DNA from: Phototrophicus methaneseepsis
Lineage (GTDB): Bacteria > Chloroflexota > Anaerolineae > Aggregatilineales > Phototrophicaceae
Length of the DNA: 64,000 nucleotides
Reading direction: 5' to 3'
Assembly (NCBI RefSeq): GCF_015500095.1
Contig: NZ_CP062983.1
Location: forward strand, 1,364,001 to 1,428,000
Shown piece by piece: positions 34,418 through 42,955 of this stretch (position 1 is the first letter of the stretch; every line of letters starts with the position of its first letter). A model generated the notes under the pieces. It did no database searches, was not told where the DNA came from, and worked only from the letters and a program-made list of their open reading frames with translations. The translations under genes and the position numbers were made by a program.

Positions 34418-36511
34418 CTAGCGGGCATAAGCAGGCAGACAGACGGTAAATGTGGTCCCCTTGCCTTCAATGCCTTCACTTTCAACGTGAATATGACCAT
34501 TGTGACGGTCAATCACTTCCTTAGCGATTGCGAGCCCCAGGCCTGTGCCGGGTACCTGCGACTTGCGCCCGGCTTTACCCCGATAAAAGCGCTCAAATAA
34601 CTGAGAAAGTTCATCTTCTGTGATGCCTGGGCCTGTATCACGAATGCTGAAGCAAACGAACGCTTCCTCAGATTCCACCCGTTTAAAGGTACGCACGACG
34701 ATAGAGCCACCTTCAGGCGTGTAGTTGATAGCATTATTCACCAGGATGCCCAACACCTGTTCCATCAGACCATAGTCAGCCTGGGTTGTGAGGATACTCT
34801 CGCTGCACTCATAAGATAAATTGAGCTTATTCTCCTGCGCGAGCAGCATACGATCTTCAAGATACTGCACGATGAGGTTATTGAGGTCAAACCGGATCGG
34901 CTCAAGCTGCGTGCGGCCCTGATCCAACCGGGAGAGCCGCAGCAAATCCTCAAGCATATATTTCAGGCGCATTGTCTCGCGGTCCATGACCTTGAGATGT
35001 TTGGTCAGGTTTTCTGGCGTGCGGGCCAGCAGGTTCTGCCGCATGAGCAGGCTTGTTAGAGGTGTGCGCAACTCGTGGGATACATTGGATACAAACTCAT
35101 CCTTCGCGCGGCTAAGTGCGACCAGTCGCTCGTTCGCAGCCTGGAGCTCTGCAGTGCGCTCTTCAACGCGTACTTCAAGCTCAATCGCATGGTAAGCGAT
35201 GGCTTCGTGTAAGCGGGCCTGCTGAATGGCAATCGCGAGCTGCAAAGCCAGCTCATAGGCAATATCAATTTGCTCGCCGCCGAAGACTGTCGCATTCTCC
35301 GCGCCAAAGATCATGAAGCCTATCAGCTCGCCCTGGAAGATGAGCGGGATATTCAACAGGGTATTGATGTTTTCCAGGCCAAGCTCATGTAGATGGGCGC
35401 GCATTCGCGGATGTGCGGCGGTATCCTCGATGATGAAAGGGGCGCTGTTTTCAAGCACGCTCATGACTTCCGGGATTTCATAAATCATGTTGAAGGGAAA
35501 GCCCGTTTCATCAATGAGATTTTCGTTGTGATAAGCCGCCAATAGGTCCGGCTCGTTGGTTTCGGAATCAATAATCGTGACACCTGCCACGAGATACGGA
35601 ATCAACATGCGGACGTGATGCAGCGCTGCCTGGGTGATCTTTTCTGCTGAACGTGCGGAAAGGATGGCCTTATCTACTTCGTGTAAGATGGTGAGCCGCT
35701 CTGCGAAGTTCTGTAACACTTCTTCTGTGGATTTGCGCTCTGTGATGTCGCGCATAATAGCCTGTATGGCCCACTGTTTCCCTTCGCGGTTGAGGTTCGC
35801 CAGATGGATTTCCAGCCAGCGCGTATCGCCATGGAGATGGCGCAGTTTTGCTTCAAATCGCGCTGTTTTTTGGTCAGATAATAAATTAGTGAAATACGGA
35901 AGATAGTCGTCATTAGCTGCTTTTTTCAGCAGGTCCAGGTCCAACGTCGTCACGGGCTGGCTGATGAGTTCGTAACGCTTCAACCCTGTGAGGCTCTCAA
36001 CAGCGGGGTTGCAGTCGATAATCTCTCCGTTTAGGCCAATAATGACAATGGCTTCTGGCGATGATTCGAACAGAATGCGATACTGCTGTTCGCTCTCGAT
36101 GAGCGTCTGCTCGGACTTTTTACGGTCACGGCGTATATGGGCCTCGCGCAATTCACGCTGGATGGCAGGCAGCAGGCGCGCGAGATTATCCTTCATGAGG
36201 TAATCATGGGCACCTGCACGCATGGCTTCTACGGCCAGTTCCTCACCAATCGTGCCAGAGACGACGATAAAGGGAATCTCCAAGCCACTTTTCGAAAAAA
36301 TCGAGAGCGCATCTAGGCCAGAAAATTGTGGCATTTGATAATCGGAGATAACGATATCCCAGTCGTTTTCTTCCAGAGCAGCGCGCATTGCACTCGCTGA
36401 TTCAACTTGCCGATAGATGGGATCATACCCACCTTTGCGCAAGTGGCGCATCAACAATAATGCATCGTCTTCAGAGTCTTCAGCTAATAGAATGCGTAAC
36501 GGATTACTCAT
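34418..36511 (-). CDS. Hybrid sensor: receiver-PAS-GAF-histidine kinase
   Basis: A 697-residue cytoplasmic histidine kinase. Residues 5-122 are a receiver with phospho-acceptor Asp in VISDYQMPQFSG. Residues 140-255 are a PAS domain (ILFESSPEAIVIIGLNGEII) and residues about 285-430 a GAF domain. A coiled coil follows. The HisKA helix contains VSNVSHELRTPL, and the ATPase domain has the N-box NNAINYTPEGG, G1 DTGPGITEDE and G2 GTGLGLAIAKE. There are no TM helices. The N-terminal receiver suggests its kinase output is set by an upstream phosphoryl donor. It overlaps the small receiver gene by 4 bases. Confidence 0.92.
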   Translation of the reverse strand: MSNPLRILLAEDSEDDALLLMRHLRKGGYDPIYRQVESASAMRAALEENDWDIVISDYQMPQFSGLDALSIFSKSGLEIPFIVVSGTIGEELAVEAMRAGAHDYLMKDNLARLLPAIQRELREAHIRRDRKKSEQTLIESEQQYRILFESSPEAIVIIGLNGEIIDCNPAVESLTGLKRYELISQPVTTLDLDLLKKAANDDYLPYFTNLLSDQKTARFEAKLRHLHGDTRWLEIHLANLNREGKQWAIQAIMRDITERKSTEEVLQNFAERLTILHEVDKAILSARSAEKITQAALHHVRMLIPYLVAGVTIIDSETNEPDLLAAYHNENLIDETGFPFNMIYEIPEVMSVLENSAPFIIEDTAAHPRMRAHLHELGLENINTLLNIPLIFQGELIGFMIFGAENATVFGGEQIDIAYELALQLAIAIQQARLHEAIAYHAIELEVRVEERTAELQAANERLVALSRAKDEFVSNVSHELRTPLTSLLMRQNLLARTPENLTKHLKVMDRETMRLKYMLEDLLRLSRLDQGRTQLEPIRFDLNNLIVQYLEDRMLLAQENKLNLSYECSESILTTQADYGLMEQVLGILVNNAINYTPEGGSIVVRTFKRVESEEAFVCFSIRDTGPGITEDELSQLFERFYRGKAGRKSQVPGTGLGLAIAKEVIDRHNGHIHVESEGIEGKGTTFTVCLPAYAR

Positions 36512-36948
36512 TCCAATTCCTCAGGTGGTTCATTCAGGATGAGCCAGTATAGACCCAATTGGCTGACAGCGTTGGCGAATTGATGGAAATCAACTGGTTT
36601 TCGTACATAGCTATTTGCGCCGAGCTCATAGCTTTCTACGATATCTCGCTCTTCGTCAGATGATGTGAGCATCACCACAGGGACCAATCGGGTGCGGTTA
36701 TTCGCTCGTACTTTACGCAGAACTTCTAATCCATCGACGCGTGGTAACTTCACATCTAGCAAAATAAGCTGTGGCAAGGGTTGGGGTACATCTGCACTGA
36801 ACAAATAGTCTAGCGCTTCGACACCATCCATCGCGATATCAATGTCGTTTACAATGTTGTGCTTCCGGAAGGCCCGTTGGATGAGCAGTTGATCATCCGA
36901 GCTGTCCTCAACGAGAAGTATTTTCCCAGCCTTCATTCCCTTGTACAT
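36508..36948 (-). CDS. Single-domain response regulator (Rcp1/CheY-like)
   Basis: A 146-residue receiver without an output domain. ILLVEDSSDDQLLIQRAF gives the acidic pocket, the phospho-acceptor Asp is in LILLDVKLPRVDG, and the conserved Thr/Lys are in VVMLTSSDEE and NSYVRKPVDFHQF. The Rcp1-like C-terminal helix extension is present. Rcp1-type proteins shuttle phosphate from PAS or phytochrome-type kinases. Its place between the two kinase genes (12 bases after one, overlapping the other) fits a relay between them. The start is at 36948 or at ATG 36936. Confidence 0.92.
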   Translation of the reverse strand: MYKGMKAGKILLVEDSSDDQLLIQRAFRKHNIVNDIDIAMDGVEALDYLFSADVPQPLPQLILLDVKLPRVDGLEVLRKVRANNRTRLVPVVMLTSSDEERDIVESYELGANSYVRKPVDFHQFANAVSQLGLYWLILNEPPEELE

Positions 36949-36960
36949 CCTATAACAATT

Positions 36961-39693
36961 CTATGACAACGTGAAATAAAATGTCGCGCCTTCGTTGATT
37001 TTTGCATCAACCCACACTTTACCCCCATGCCGATCAATGATCCGCTTCACAGTCGCTAAGCCGATGCCTGTTCCCTCAAAGTCATCATCGGAGTGAAGCC
37101 GTTGAAAGGCATTAAAGAGCTTGTTCATATACTGCATATCAAAACCAGCTCCGTTGTCTGATACATAATACACGCTTTCTTCAGCTGGTTTTCGCTTGAA
37201 CTCAATGATTGCCTGTTCTTCGTTGCTTGTGAACTTCCACGCATTGTTCAACAGGTTCATCATCATCACTTTAAGCAGGCGTGCATCCCCCTGGACGATG
37301 ATATGATTGTCAATCACCGTCTTGACATTGCGCTGCGGCTCCTGCTCCTGTAGTTCCTCAAAGATTCCTTGTGCCATCTCACTCAGATTGACCTCAGCCA
37401 GCCGCATTTCCTGCCGCGTCACTCTAGAGAGTTTAAGTAGGTCATCAATGAGTTGGCCCATATTTTGGCTGGCAGCACGTAACCTCGTGAGGTAGTGCTG
37501 TCCCATCGGGTCCAATGTATCGAGATTATCTTCCAGCAAGGCCTGGCTAAAGCCGTCTATCGCGCGTAAGGGTGCGCGTAAGTCGTGCGAGACAGAGTAG
37601 GCGAAGGTTTCTAGCTCTGCATTGGCTGCCTTAAGCTGAGCCGTGCGCCTTGTCACTTCTTCTTCCAGATGCTTCTGGGCTGATTTCGCTACGAGTTCCC
37701 CCTGTTTGCGATCCGTAATATCGCGGATGATCGAGCAGTTTAGTTCAATATCATCAAACTTGATGTAATTTGCCGTGACCTCAACCGGAATCCCACGCCC
37801 GCCCTTGGTTTGTATCTCTGTTTCCCAACGTAATGACCCCATTGCCTTTAGCTGATCCCATATTTTTTTACTTGAAATCGTTTGAAAGGTCAGATTCATA
37901 TCAATTATGGGCAGGCCCAACAGTTCATCATAAGTGTAGTCGAACATGGTGCAGGCTGCTTTGTTGGCACGAATGATGACTCCATTTGCATCCATCCAAC
38001 AAACCGCATCTGAGACGTTTTCCACAGCAAAATTGATGAGTTGTAATGTACGGTTTGCTTCTTTGCGTTCAGTCACATCACGTGATGAATACAGCACATA
38101 ACGGCATACATCCGGCGGGTCGAAGATGGGCGTTAGCACGACTTCGGTGTATACATGGCCCCCAGGTAAGTCGAAGTTATTCTCGTAGTAGACGGCCTCG
38201 CCTGTCTGGATGACTTGCTGATACTTCTGGAGCGTATAAGCCAGCTTTTCTGGATTAAGTTTGATGATATCTCTTAAATAAACTTCTAGAGGTGTGTTAA
38301 CAATTTCTTGTTGATCCAGATCAAGCCCAAATGATTGGAGGGATTGAATATAACGATCATTGAGTTGTGTAAGGTACAGCGTGCCATCTGGCTCCACACT
38401 GGCAAGCGACATATTGTCGTTATTCTGGTTGAAAATGACCGTGAGCTGGCTTTCTCTGTCCCGTAAGGACTCAATAGCCTGCTGCCGTTCTGTCACGTCC
38501 CGGACGAAAGAGCAAATATATTCTTTTTCCTCGTAAATAATGTAATTGGCTGAAATTTCTACGGGGATTATTCGGCCATCTTTCGCCTTATACTCACTCT
38601 GGAAGAGCGATATTAAGTAAGTTTCATTTCGCCTTTTATCCCAATCGCCACTCCACAGATTAAAATCATAAGAGACATCAACCTGTTTAAGGGGCATGCC
38701 GATTAATTCTTCTCGGGTATAGCCGAGCATCTCGCTTGTCGCTGCGTTGACATCCGTAATGCGTTTATCATAGTCAACCCAGATGACAGCATCCGAAGCC
38801 GTCTCCACGGCGAAGCTGTTCAGAATAAGCGCTTCTTCAAGGCGCTTTTGTTGGGTCGCATCTCGCAACAGCCATGCACGCGCTTTTAGGACCCCATCTT
38901 CCATAAGAGGATAGCTCGTTCGTTCCAGGACAATGCCATTGGCGAGCTCGAGATAATCGTAAGTTCGCTCCGTACTTTGATACAGGTTGATGACAGAATT
39001 TCTTGCTGTATCCGGGTCTTTCAGGCGTGTTTGGACTGTTTCCCAGACCTGACCTCGCCCAATCAGCATTTTATCTTCTGGGAGGTCAAATAATTCTGCA
39101 AACCGACTCGTATATTGCAGGATTTGCCCCTCGCTGGACACAATAATCAGCCCTAAATTGGATACGTCCAACGCGGATTCAAGCAGGCTGTCAATTTCAG
39201 TGATGTTCCGTTCTTTTTGCGTCTCTGGTTGTATTTCTGGCTCATCCGCTTGCGGCGTTGTTTCTGTGTTTAGAACATCGTTCTTTAGCGCGTCGTTACC
39301 CTTATAGATCGTATGGGTGCCAAGCATACGCACGGGTTGGTCCTCATCCCAGTGGGTGACCTTGCCAATAGAAAGCACCTTGAGCCAGCTATCGGTAAGC
39401 GTGCGCTGTTGATGTTCAATGACGAATTCCGATTGATGACCATGCTGACAAGCTGCATAAGCCTCTGCCAATGTCTGGTGTTGATCAGGATGGACGCGCT
39501 GCAGCCATGCATCTATCGACTCCTTAAAGTCTGATAGTTCATAACCGAGCTGCGCCGCATAATCACCGTGAACCTCTATTTCCCCGGTCACTAAATTCAG
39601 GTCAAATAGCACCTGCCAGGGGATGGCACGATCCATATGCAGGTTCACTTTATTTTGCTGCGCTTGGCTGATAGGTTCAGGTTGTGATCTCAT
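36961..39693 (-). CDS. Multi-PAS sensor histidine kinase
   Basis: A 910-residue soluble kinase with four to five PAS/PAC units. The first is a PAS_3-like unit at about residues 25-120, and later units begin with repeated motifs such as NSFAVETASDAVIWVDYD and NFAVENVSDAVCWMDANG. A coiled coil follows, then a HisKA with YSVSHDLRAPLRAIDGFSQA, the type found in phytochrome-like kinases that partner Rcp1 receivers. The ATPase domain has NNAWKFTSNEEQ, DNGAGFDMQY and GTGIGLATVKRI. No TM helix or chromophore domain is seen, so the PAS domains must do the sensing. It is the first gene of a three-gene operon. Confidence 0.92.
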   Translation of the reverse strand: MRSQPEPISQAQQNKVNLHMDRAIPWQVLFDLNLVTGEIEVHGDYAAQLGYELSDFKESIDAWLQRVHPDQHQTLAEAYAACQHGHQSEFVIEHQQRTLTDSWLKVLSIGKVTHWDEDQPVRMLGTHTIYKGNDALKNDVLNTETTPQADEPEIQPETQKERNITEIDSLLESALDVSNLGLIIVSSEGQILQYTSRFAELFDLPEDKMLIGRGQVWETVQTRLKDPDTARNSVINLYQSTERTYDYLELANGIVLERTSYPLMEDGVLKARAWLLRDATQQKRLEEALILNSFAVETASDAVIWVDYDKRITDVNAATSEMLGYTREELIGMPLKQVDVSYDFNLWSGDWDKRRNETYLISLFQSEYKAKDGRIIPVEISANYIIYEEKEYICSFVRDVTERQQAIESLRDRESQLTVIFNQNNDNMSLASVEPDGTLYLTQLNDRYIQSLQSFGLDLDQQEIVNTPLEVYLRDIIKLNPEKLAYTLQKYQQVIQTGEAVYYENNFDLPGGHVYTEVVLTPIFDPPDVCRYVLYSSRDVTERKEANRTLQLINFAVENVSDAVCWMDANGVIIRANKAACTMFDYTYDELLGLPIIDMNLTFQTISSKKIWDQLKAMGSLRWETEIQTKGGRGIPVEVTANYIKFDDIELNCSIIRDITDRKQGELVAKSAQKHLEEEVTRRTAQLKAANAELETFAYSVSHDLRAPLRAIDGFSQALLEDNLDTLDPMGQHYLTRLRAASQNMGQLIDDLLKLSRVTRQEMRLAEVNLSEMAQGIFEELQEQEPQRNVKTVIDNHIIVQGDARLLKVMMMNLLNNAWKFTSNEEQAIIEFKRKPAEESVYYVSDNGAGFDMQYMNKLFNAFQRLHSDDDFEGTGIGLATVKRIIDRHGGKVWVDAKINEGATFYFTLS

Positions 39694-39970
39694 CCAGGTA
39701 TAGCCTATAACTTATTTGGGCTATAAATAAATCTAGTTATTTCATCATACGCCAGGTTTATAAGTCGTTCATGTTTTTTATCTATTAATAATTAATTTTA
39801 GATTTCCTCAGTGAACATCATACAGTGTTAGTTGAGATAATATTAATTCTAACATCGGATATGGATAATAAAAGTTAGGTTTGTACATTTAGAGGGCAAA
39901 AAATCCCTTCAATTTGTCGATCAAAGCTCAATATGGGTCTGTAATATATGCAACTTGTTAAACGAAAAGC

Positions 39971-40063
39971 GTCTATAAATTAACATCAGTTTTTTATAAG
40001 TTCACAATGAGCCAAGCAGCATAGAATACAAATGTCTATAAAATAATGTAGGTGACTTATAAG
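39971..40063 (+). repeat. Two-copy 30-bp direct repeat with 63-bp period
   Basis: Copy A (39971-40000) and copy B (40034-40063) agree at 22 of 30 positions. Both start GTCTATAAA and end TTATAAG. The 63-base period equals six helical turns, so both copies face the same side of the DNA. This suggests paired regulator sites, but it has not been tested. Confidence 0.5.
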
Positions 40064-40117
40064 CTCTTTTGCTGAAAAACGAGAGAACGTCGCAGGTTAG
40101 GGCCTCTCAAACTCACT

Positions 40118-40171
40118 ATGCTTCATTGCTGAATGCCGTTGGCTAGCATTGAACAAGATGCCATGAAGCAT
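40118..40171 (+). promoter_or_regulatory. Nested inverted repeats upstream of the ScyD-like gene
   Basis: ATGCTTCAT (40118-40126) and ATGAAGCAT (40163-40171) form a 9-bp perfect outer stem. Inside, AATGC (40132-40136) and GCATT (40146-40150) form a second one. The structure ends 57 bases before the ATG at 40229 and may be part of its leader RNA. Confidence 0.35.
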
Positions 40172-40228
40172 GACCTGGAGCTTATTAAGGCACTATCATT
40201 TCACGTCATAGTAGAGAGGGACTGAATA

Positions 40229-41422
40229 ATGTGGGTTCGTTTTGTTTTGTGTACCTTACTGACGCTTGTTCTGGCAGGTGCTGTTGTTGCCCAGGAAGAT
40301 ATGCCCCCTATGCCAGAGCTCGATGGTGAAATTGTTGCCGATGGCCTTAACGGCCCCATGGGGTTGGACATTGATGCAGATGGTAATCTGCTGATTGTGG
40401 ATAGCGGCACAGGCGGCGAAGAAACGATAGAGTATGCCGACCCCACCACTTTTGAAGTTAGCACGGTGCCATATGGCAATACATCACGTGTGATTAAGTT
40501 GATGCCAGATGGTACGCAGGAAGAAATCATGACGTTGGCCTCAGTCATAACAGGACAGGACGCCGTTGGTGGTGCCCGTGTAGCCACGCTTGATGGCACG
40601 ATCTACGTAACGGTTGGCGGCTGGCAAATCAGCAGCGGCGAGACGGTCAGCCTGCCGAACTATACAGCTGTTGTGACGCCGGGGGCCGATGGTGAAGTGC
40701 AGACGGTGGCCGACATGTGGGCCTTCGAGCTGGAGAACAACCCGGATGGCACCGATAACGTGGAATCACACCCTTACGATATAGAAGCTGGCCCGGATGG
40801 TATGCTTTACGTCGCGGACGCTGCCGCCAATGACTTGCTGCGTGTGGACCCGATGTCTGGCGAGGTTGAATTGGTCGCTGTCTTTGATGCGCTGCCGGGT
40901 GTTTTCCCACAGCCTTTCCGCAACAATGAACTGGTCGCGGACCCCGTCCCAACCGGCGTTGCCTTCGATAGCGCGGGTAACATCTTCGTCTCATTCTTAT
41001 CCGGTGCGCCGTTTATTCCGGGTAATGCCAAAGTCGTCCAGGTGGCGCAGGATGGTACTGTCGCGGACTTCGCCCCTGGCCTGACCATGTTGACGGACCT
41101 CATCACAGGCCCGGATGGGATGCTCTATGCAACGCAGTTCAGCGTCTACACAGAAGAAGGCCCCATGCCGAATTCAGGCGCGATCCTTCGCATTATGGAA
41201 GATGGCACAACAGAAGTGGTGAAGGAAGGCCTGCCATTCCTCACCGCCATTACTTTTAACGAGGCTGGTGATGCCTTTGTCGCGATTAATGGCATTCCCA
41301 TTCCTGGGGCGGGCATGATCGTTCGTTACAATGGCCTGACTGAAATTGCCGGGGAACCTATGGGGATGCCCGGTATGCAAGAAGACATGGGCGAAGCAAC
41401 GGAAGAAGCCGCACAAGGCTAA
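40229..41422 (+). CDS. Exported ScyD/ScyE-like NHL-type propeller protein
   Basis: A 397-residue secreted protein. A signal peptide lies at residues 1-21 (FVLCTLLTLVLAGAVVAQ). A propeller of SMP-30/NHL-like repeats follows: DGLNGPMGLDIDADGNLLIV, LYVADAAANDLLRV, PTGVAFDSAGNIFVSFLSG and LITGPDGMLYATQFSV. This is the pattern of the ScyD/ScyE group, named from cyanobacterial scytonemin clusters but widespread without them. No other scytonemin genes are here, so that pathway is not implied. A Met/Glu-rich tail ends the chain. GAGAGGGA lies 8 bases before the ATG. Confidence 0.8.
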   Translation: MWVRFVLCTLLTLVLAGAVVAQEDMPPMPELDGEIVADGLNGPMGLDIDADGNLLIVDSGTGGEETIEYADPTTFEVSTVPYGNTSRVIKLMPDGTQEEIMTLASVITGQDAVGGARVATLDGTIYVTVGGWQISSGETVSLPNYTAVVTPGADGEVQTVADMWAFELENNPDGTDNVESHPYDIEAGPDGMLYVADAAANDLLRVDPMSGEVELVAVFDALPGVFPQPFRNNELVADPVPTGVAFDSAGNIFVSFLSGAPFIPGNAKVVQVAQDGTVADFAPGLTMLTDLITGPDGMLYATQFSVYTEEGPMPNSGAILRIMEDGTTEVVKEGLPFLTAITFNEAGDAFVAINGIPIPGAGMIVRYNGLTEIAGEPMGMPGMQEDMGEATEEAAQG

Positions 41423-41438
41423 CCCCAACACGGGCCGG

Positions 41439-41465
41439 AGGACCGCCTCAGGGCGGTCCTTTTTG
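41439..41465 (+). terminator. Rho-independent terminator
   Basis: AGGACCGCC (41439-41447) and GGCGGTCCT (41452-41460) form a 9-bp perfect stem with a 4-base loop, followed by TTTTT. It ends the ScyD-like gene transcript. Confidence 0.92.
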
Positions 41466-41534
41466 CTTGAATATCTAATCTCTTTTGTAGACCTGTGTAG
41501 ATGGCTTTTTTAATCCATTTGAAGGCGCACAATC

Positions 41535-41978
41535 ATGATGAAGACTATATTTGGCCTGTGCCTCATCAGCTTCTTGTTGGCGGGGTGTCTCCCTGCCGAT
41601 GTGATGACGAAGTTGGGCCTTTTACAATCATCACAATCCACTCAGCCGAGCATTGACGAGGCCCTTCTCGAAGAAGGGCGTGCATCCTATTTGCATAATT
41701 ATTGCGGCTCCTGCCATCAATTGACGGCAGCCAATACGCGCGGCACTTTTGGGCCATCACACGATCATATCGGGACCATCGCCGCTGAGCGCGTCACCAC
41801 GGAGGGATATACGGGTACTGCAACGACCGCAGAGGGCTATCTAAGAGAAAGTTTGTTGGACCCCCTCGTCTACAGCGCCCCCGGTTACGAAGCCACCAAT
41901 CATCATATGCCCGCTTATACGCATCTGCCGGATGAAGAAATTGACGCCCTGGTTTATTTCTTGCTACATCAAGAATAA
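41535..41978 (+). CDS. Lipoprotein c-type cytochrome
   Basis: A 147-residue exported monohaem cytochrome c. The lipobox LLAGC places the lipid-anchored Cys at residue 18. The haem-binding CGSCH is at residues 57-61. NHHMPAYTHLPDEEIDALVY supplies the likely axial Met and the C-terminal helix. This is a class I cytochrome c that should act as an electron carrier or as a small domain partner of an oxidase or dehydrogenase on the outer face of the membrane. The partner is not in the window. It is 66 bases upstream of the YceI gene. Confidence 0.9.
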   Translation: MMKTIFGLCLISFLLAGCLPADVMTKLGLLQSSQSTQPSIDEALLEEGRASYLHNYCGSCHQLTAANTRGTFGPSHDHIGTIAAERVTTEGYTGTATTAEGYLRESLLDPLVYSAPGYEATNHHMPAYTHLPDEEIDALVYFLLHQE

Positions 41979-42052
41979 CTTGCCAGACGCCACAGCCTAC
42001 GCTATACATGCCTGATGGTGAACTGCGTTATGTTGAATGAGGGATGGCGTTG

Positions 42053-42940
42053 ATGCAAAATTTCCGTCTGGTGATCATTGCGATACTGGGCATCGCCCTT
42101 GGGCTGGTCATTGGCTTTTTGGGGACCTTCTGGGTCATCAGGGGTGGGCCGCGCACCACCTACACGCCTATTACAGCCCCCACGCTGGACCTCAACGCTC
42201 AGCCAACACTAGACCCTACCCAGGCCGTGATGGCTGTGACGTCAGTGGCCCTACTCAACGCTGAAAATGCGAATTTGCACGCGACGATTGCAGCGCTAGA
42301 GTCACTCCTTGGCGGGGCCGCAACACAACCGCCTATCGTTGCGACCGAAGCCCCGACCCTGACGCAGTCGCCCGCAGCAGGAGACGCCAGCCAGCGCGCG
42401 CTGTATCGCATCAACAGTTCTCAATCAGAAGTTCGCTTTTCTGTTGAAGAAGAACGCAACGGCACCCGTGCCGATGTGGTGGGGACGACAGACCAGCTTG
42501 CGGGCGATGTCATTGTCGATCGCCTGAACCCGGTTAACTCCCAAATTGGCACCATCCGCATGAGTGCCCGCGCCCTGACGACAGGGGATGCTGCCCGTGA
42601 TGTCGTCCTGCGGGAGCAAATCTTCCGTTCCGCACAGGATGCTTATGAATTTATCGAATTTGTGCCAACGGCTGTCACTGGCTTGCCGGAGACGATTTAT
42701 CTCGCGCAGACATACACATTCCAGGTCACAGGCAATCTGACCATTCTGGATACCACGCGAGAAACGATCTTTAACGTCCAGGCACAAATGCCGATAGAAT
42801 CTCAATTCAACGGCACAGCGACCGCGACAATCACCTGGTTCGACTGGGGTATAAATGTCCCCAGTGTGCCGGGGATTACAGACGTTGCCGCACAAGCCAA
42901 CCTGGTGATTAACTTCGTCGCCAATCGCGTGAATTCATAG
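42053..42940 (+). CDS. Membrane-anchored YceI-domain protein
   Basis: A 295-residue protein with one N-terminal TM helix (LVIIAILGIALGLVIGFLGT) and a Thr/Pro/Ala-rich linker. A short coiled-coil-like stretch (LLNAENANLHATIAALESLL) comes next. From residue about 115 there is a YceI beta-barrel: YRINSSQSEVRFSVEEE, then VDRLNPVNSQIGTIRMSARA, with the ending ITWFDWGINVPSVPG. YceI domains bind isoprenoid or quinone-like lipids, and the outside-facing barrel lies next to a cytochrome c gene. I moved the start to ATG 42053, as GAGGG at 42039-42043 is well spaced for it and too close for ATG 42044. Confidence 0.85.
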   Translation: MQNFRLVIIAILGIALGLVIGFLGTFWVIRGGPRTTYTPITAPTLDLNAQPTLDPTQAVMAVTSVALLNAENANLHATIAALESLLGGAATQPPIVATEAPTLTQSPAAGDASQRALYRINSSQSEVRFSVEEERNGTRADVVGTTDQLAGDVIVDRLNPVNSQIGTIRMSARALTTGDAARDVVLREQIFRSAQDAYEFIEFVPTAVTGLPETIYLAQTYTFQVTGNLTILDTTRETIFNVQAQMPIESQFNGTATATITWFDWGINVPSVPGITDVAAQANLVINFVANRVNS

Positions 42941-42955
42941 CGAGACAAAGTCGCC

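Larger units (their letters stand above)
39694..40228. promoter_or_regulatory. AT-rich divergent intergenic region (kinase operon / ScyD-like gene)
   Basis: A 535-base region with no gene, between the starts of the PAS kinase (minus) and the ScyD-like gene (plus). CTATAA-type words occur at 39705, 39721, 39973 and 40036, and TTATAAG words at 39758, 39994 and 40057. The base composition is far more AT-rich than the genes around it, as expected of promoters with multiple binding sites. Confidence 0.5.

Noticed and set aside
40229-41422. Part of a scytonemin biosynthesis cluster
   Set aside because: ScyD/ScyE-like propellers are widespread, and no other scytonemin gene is nearby.
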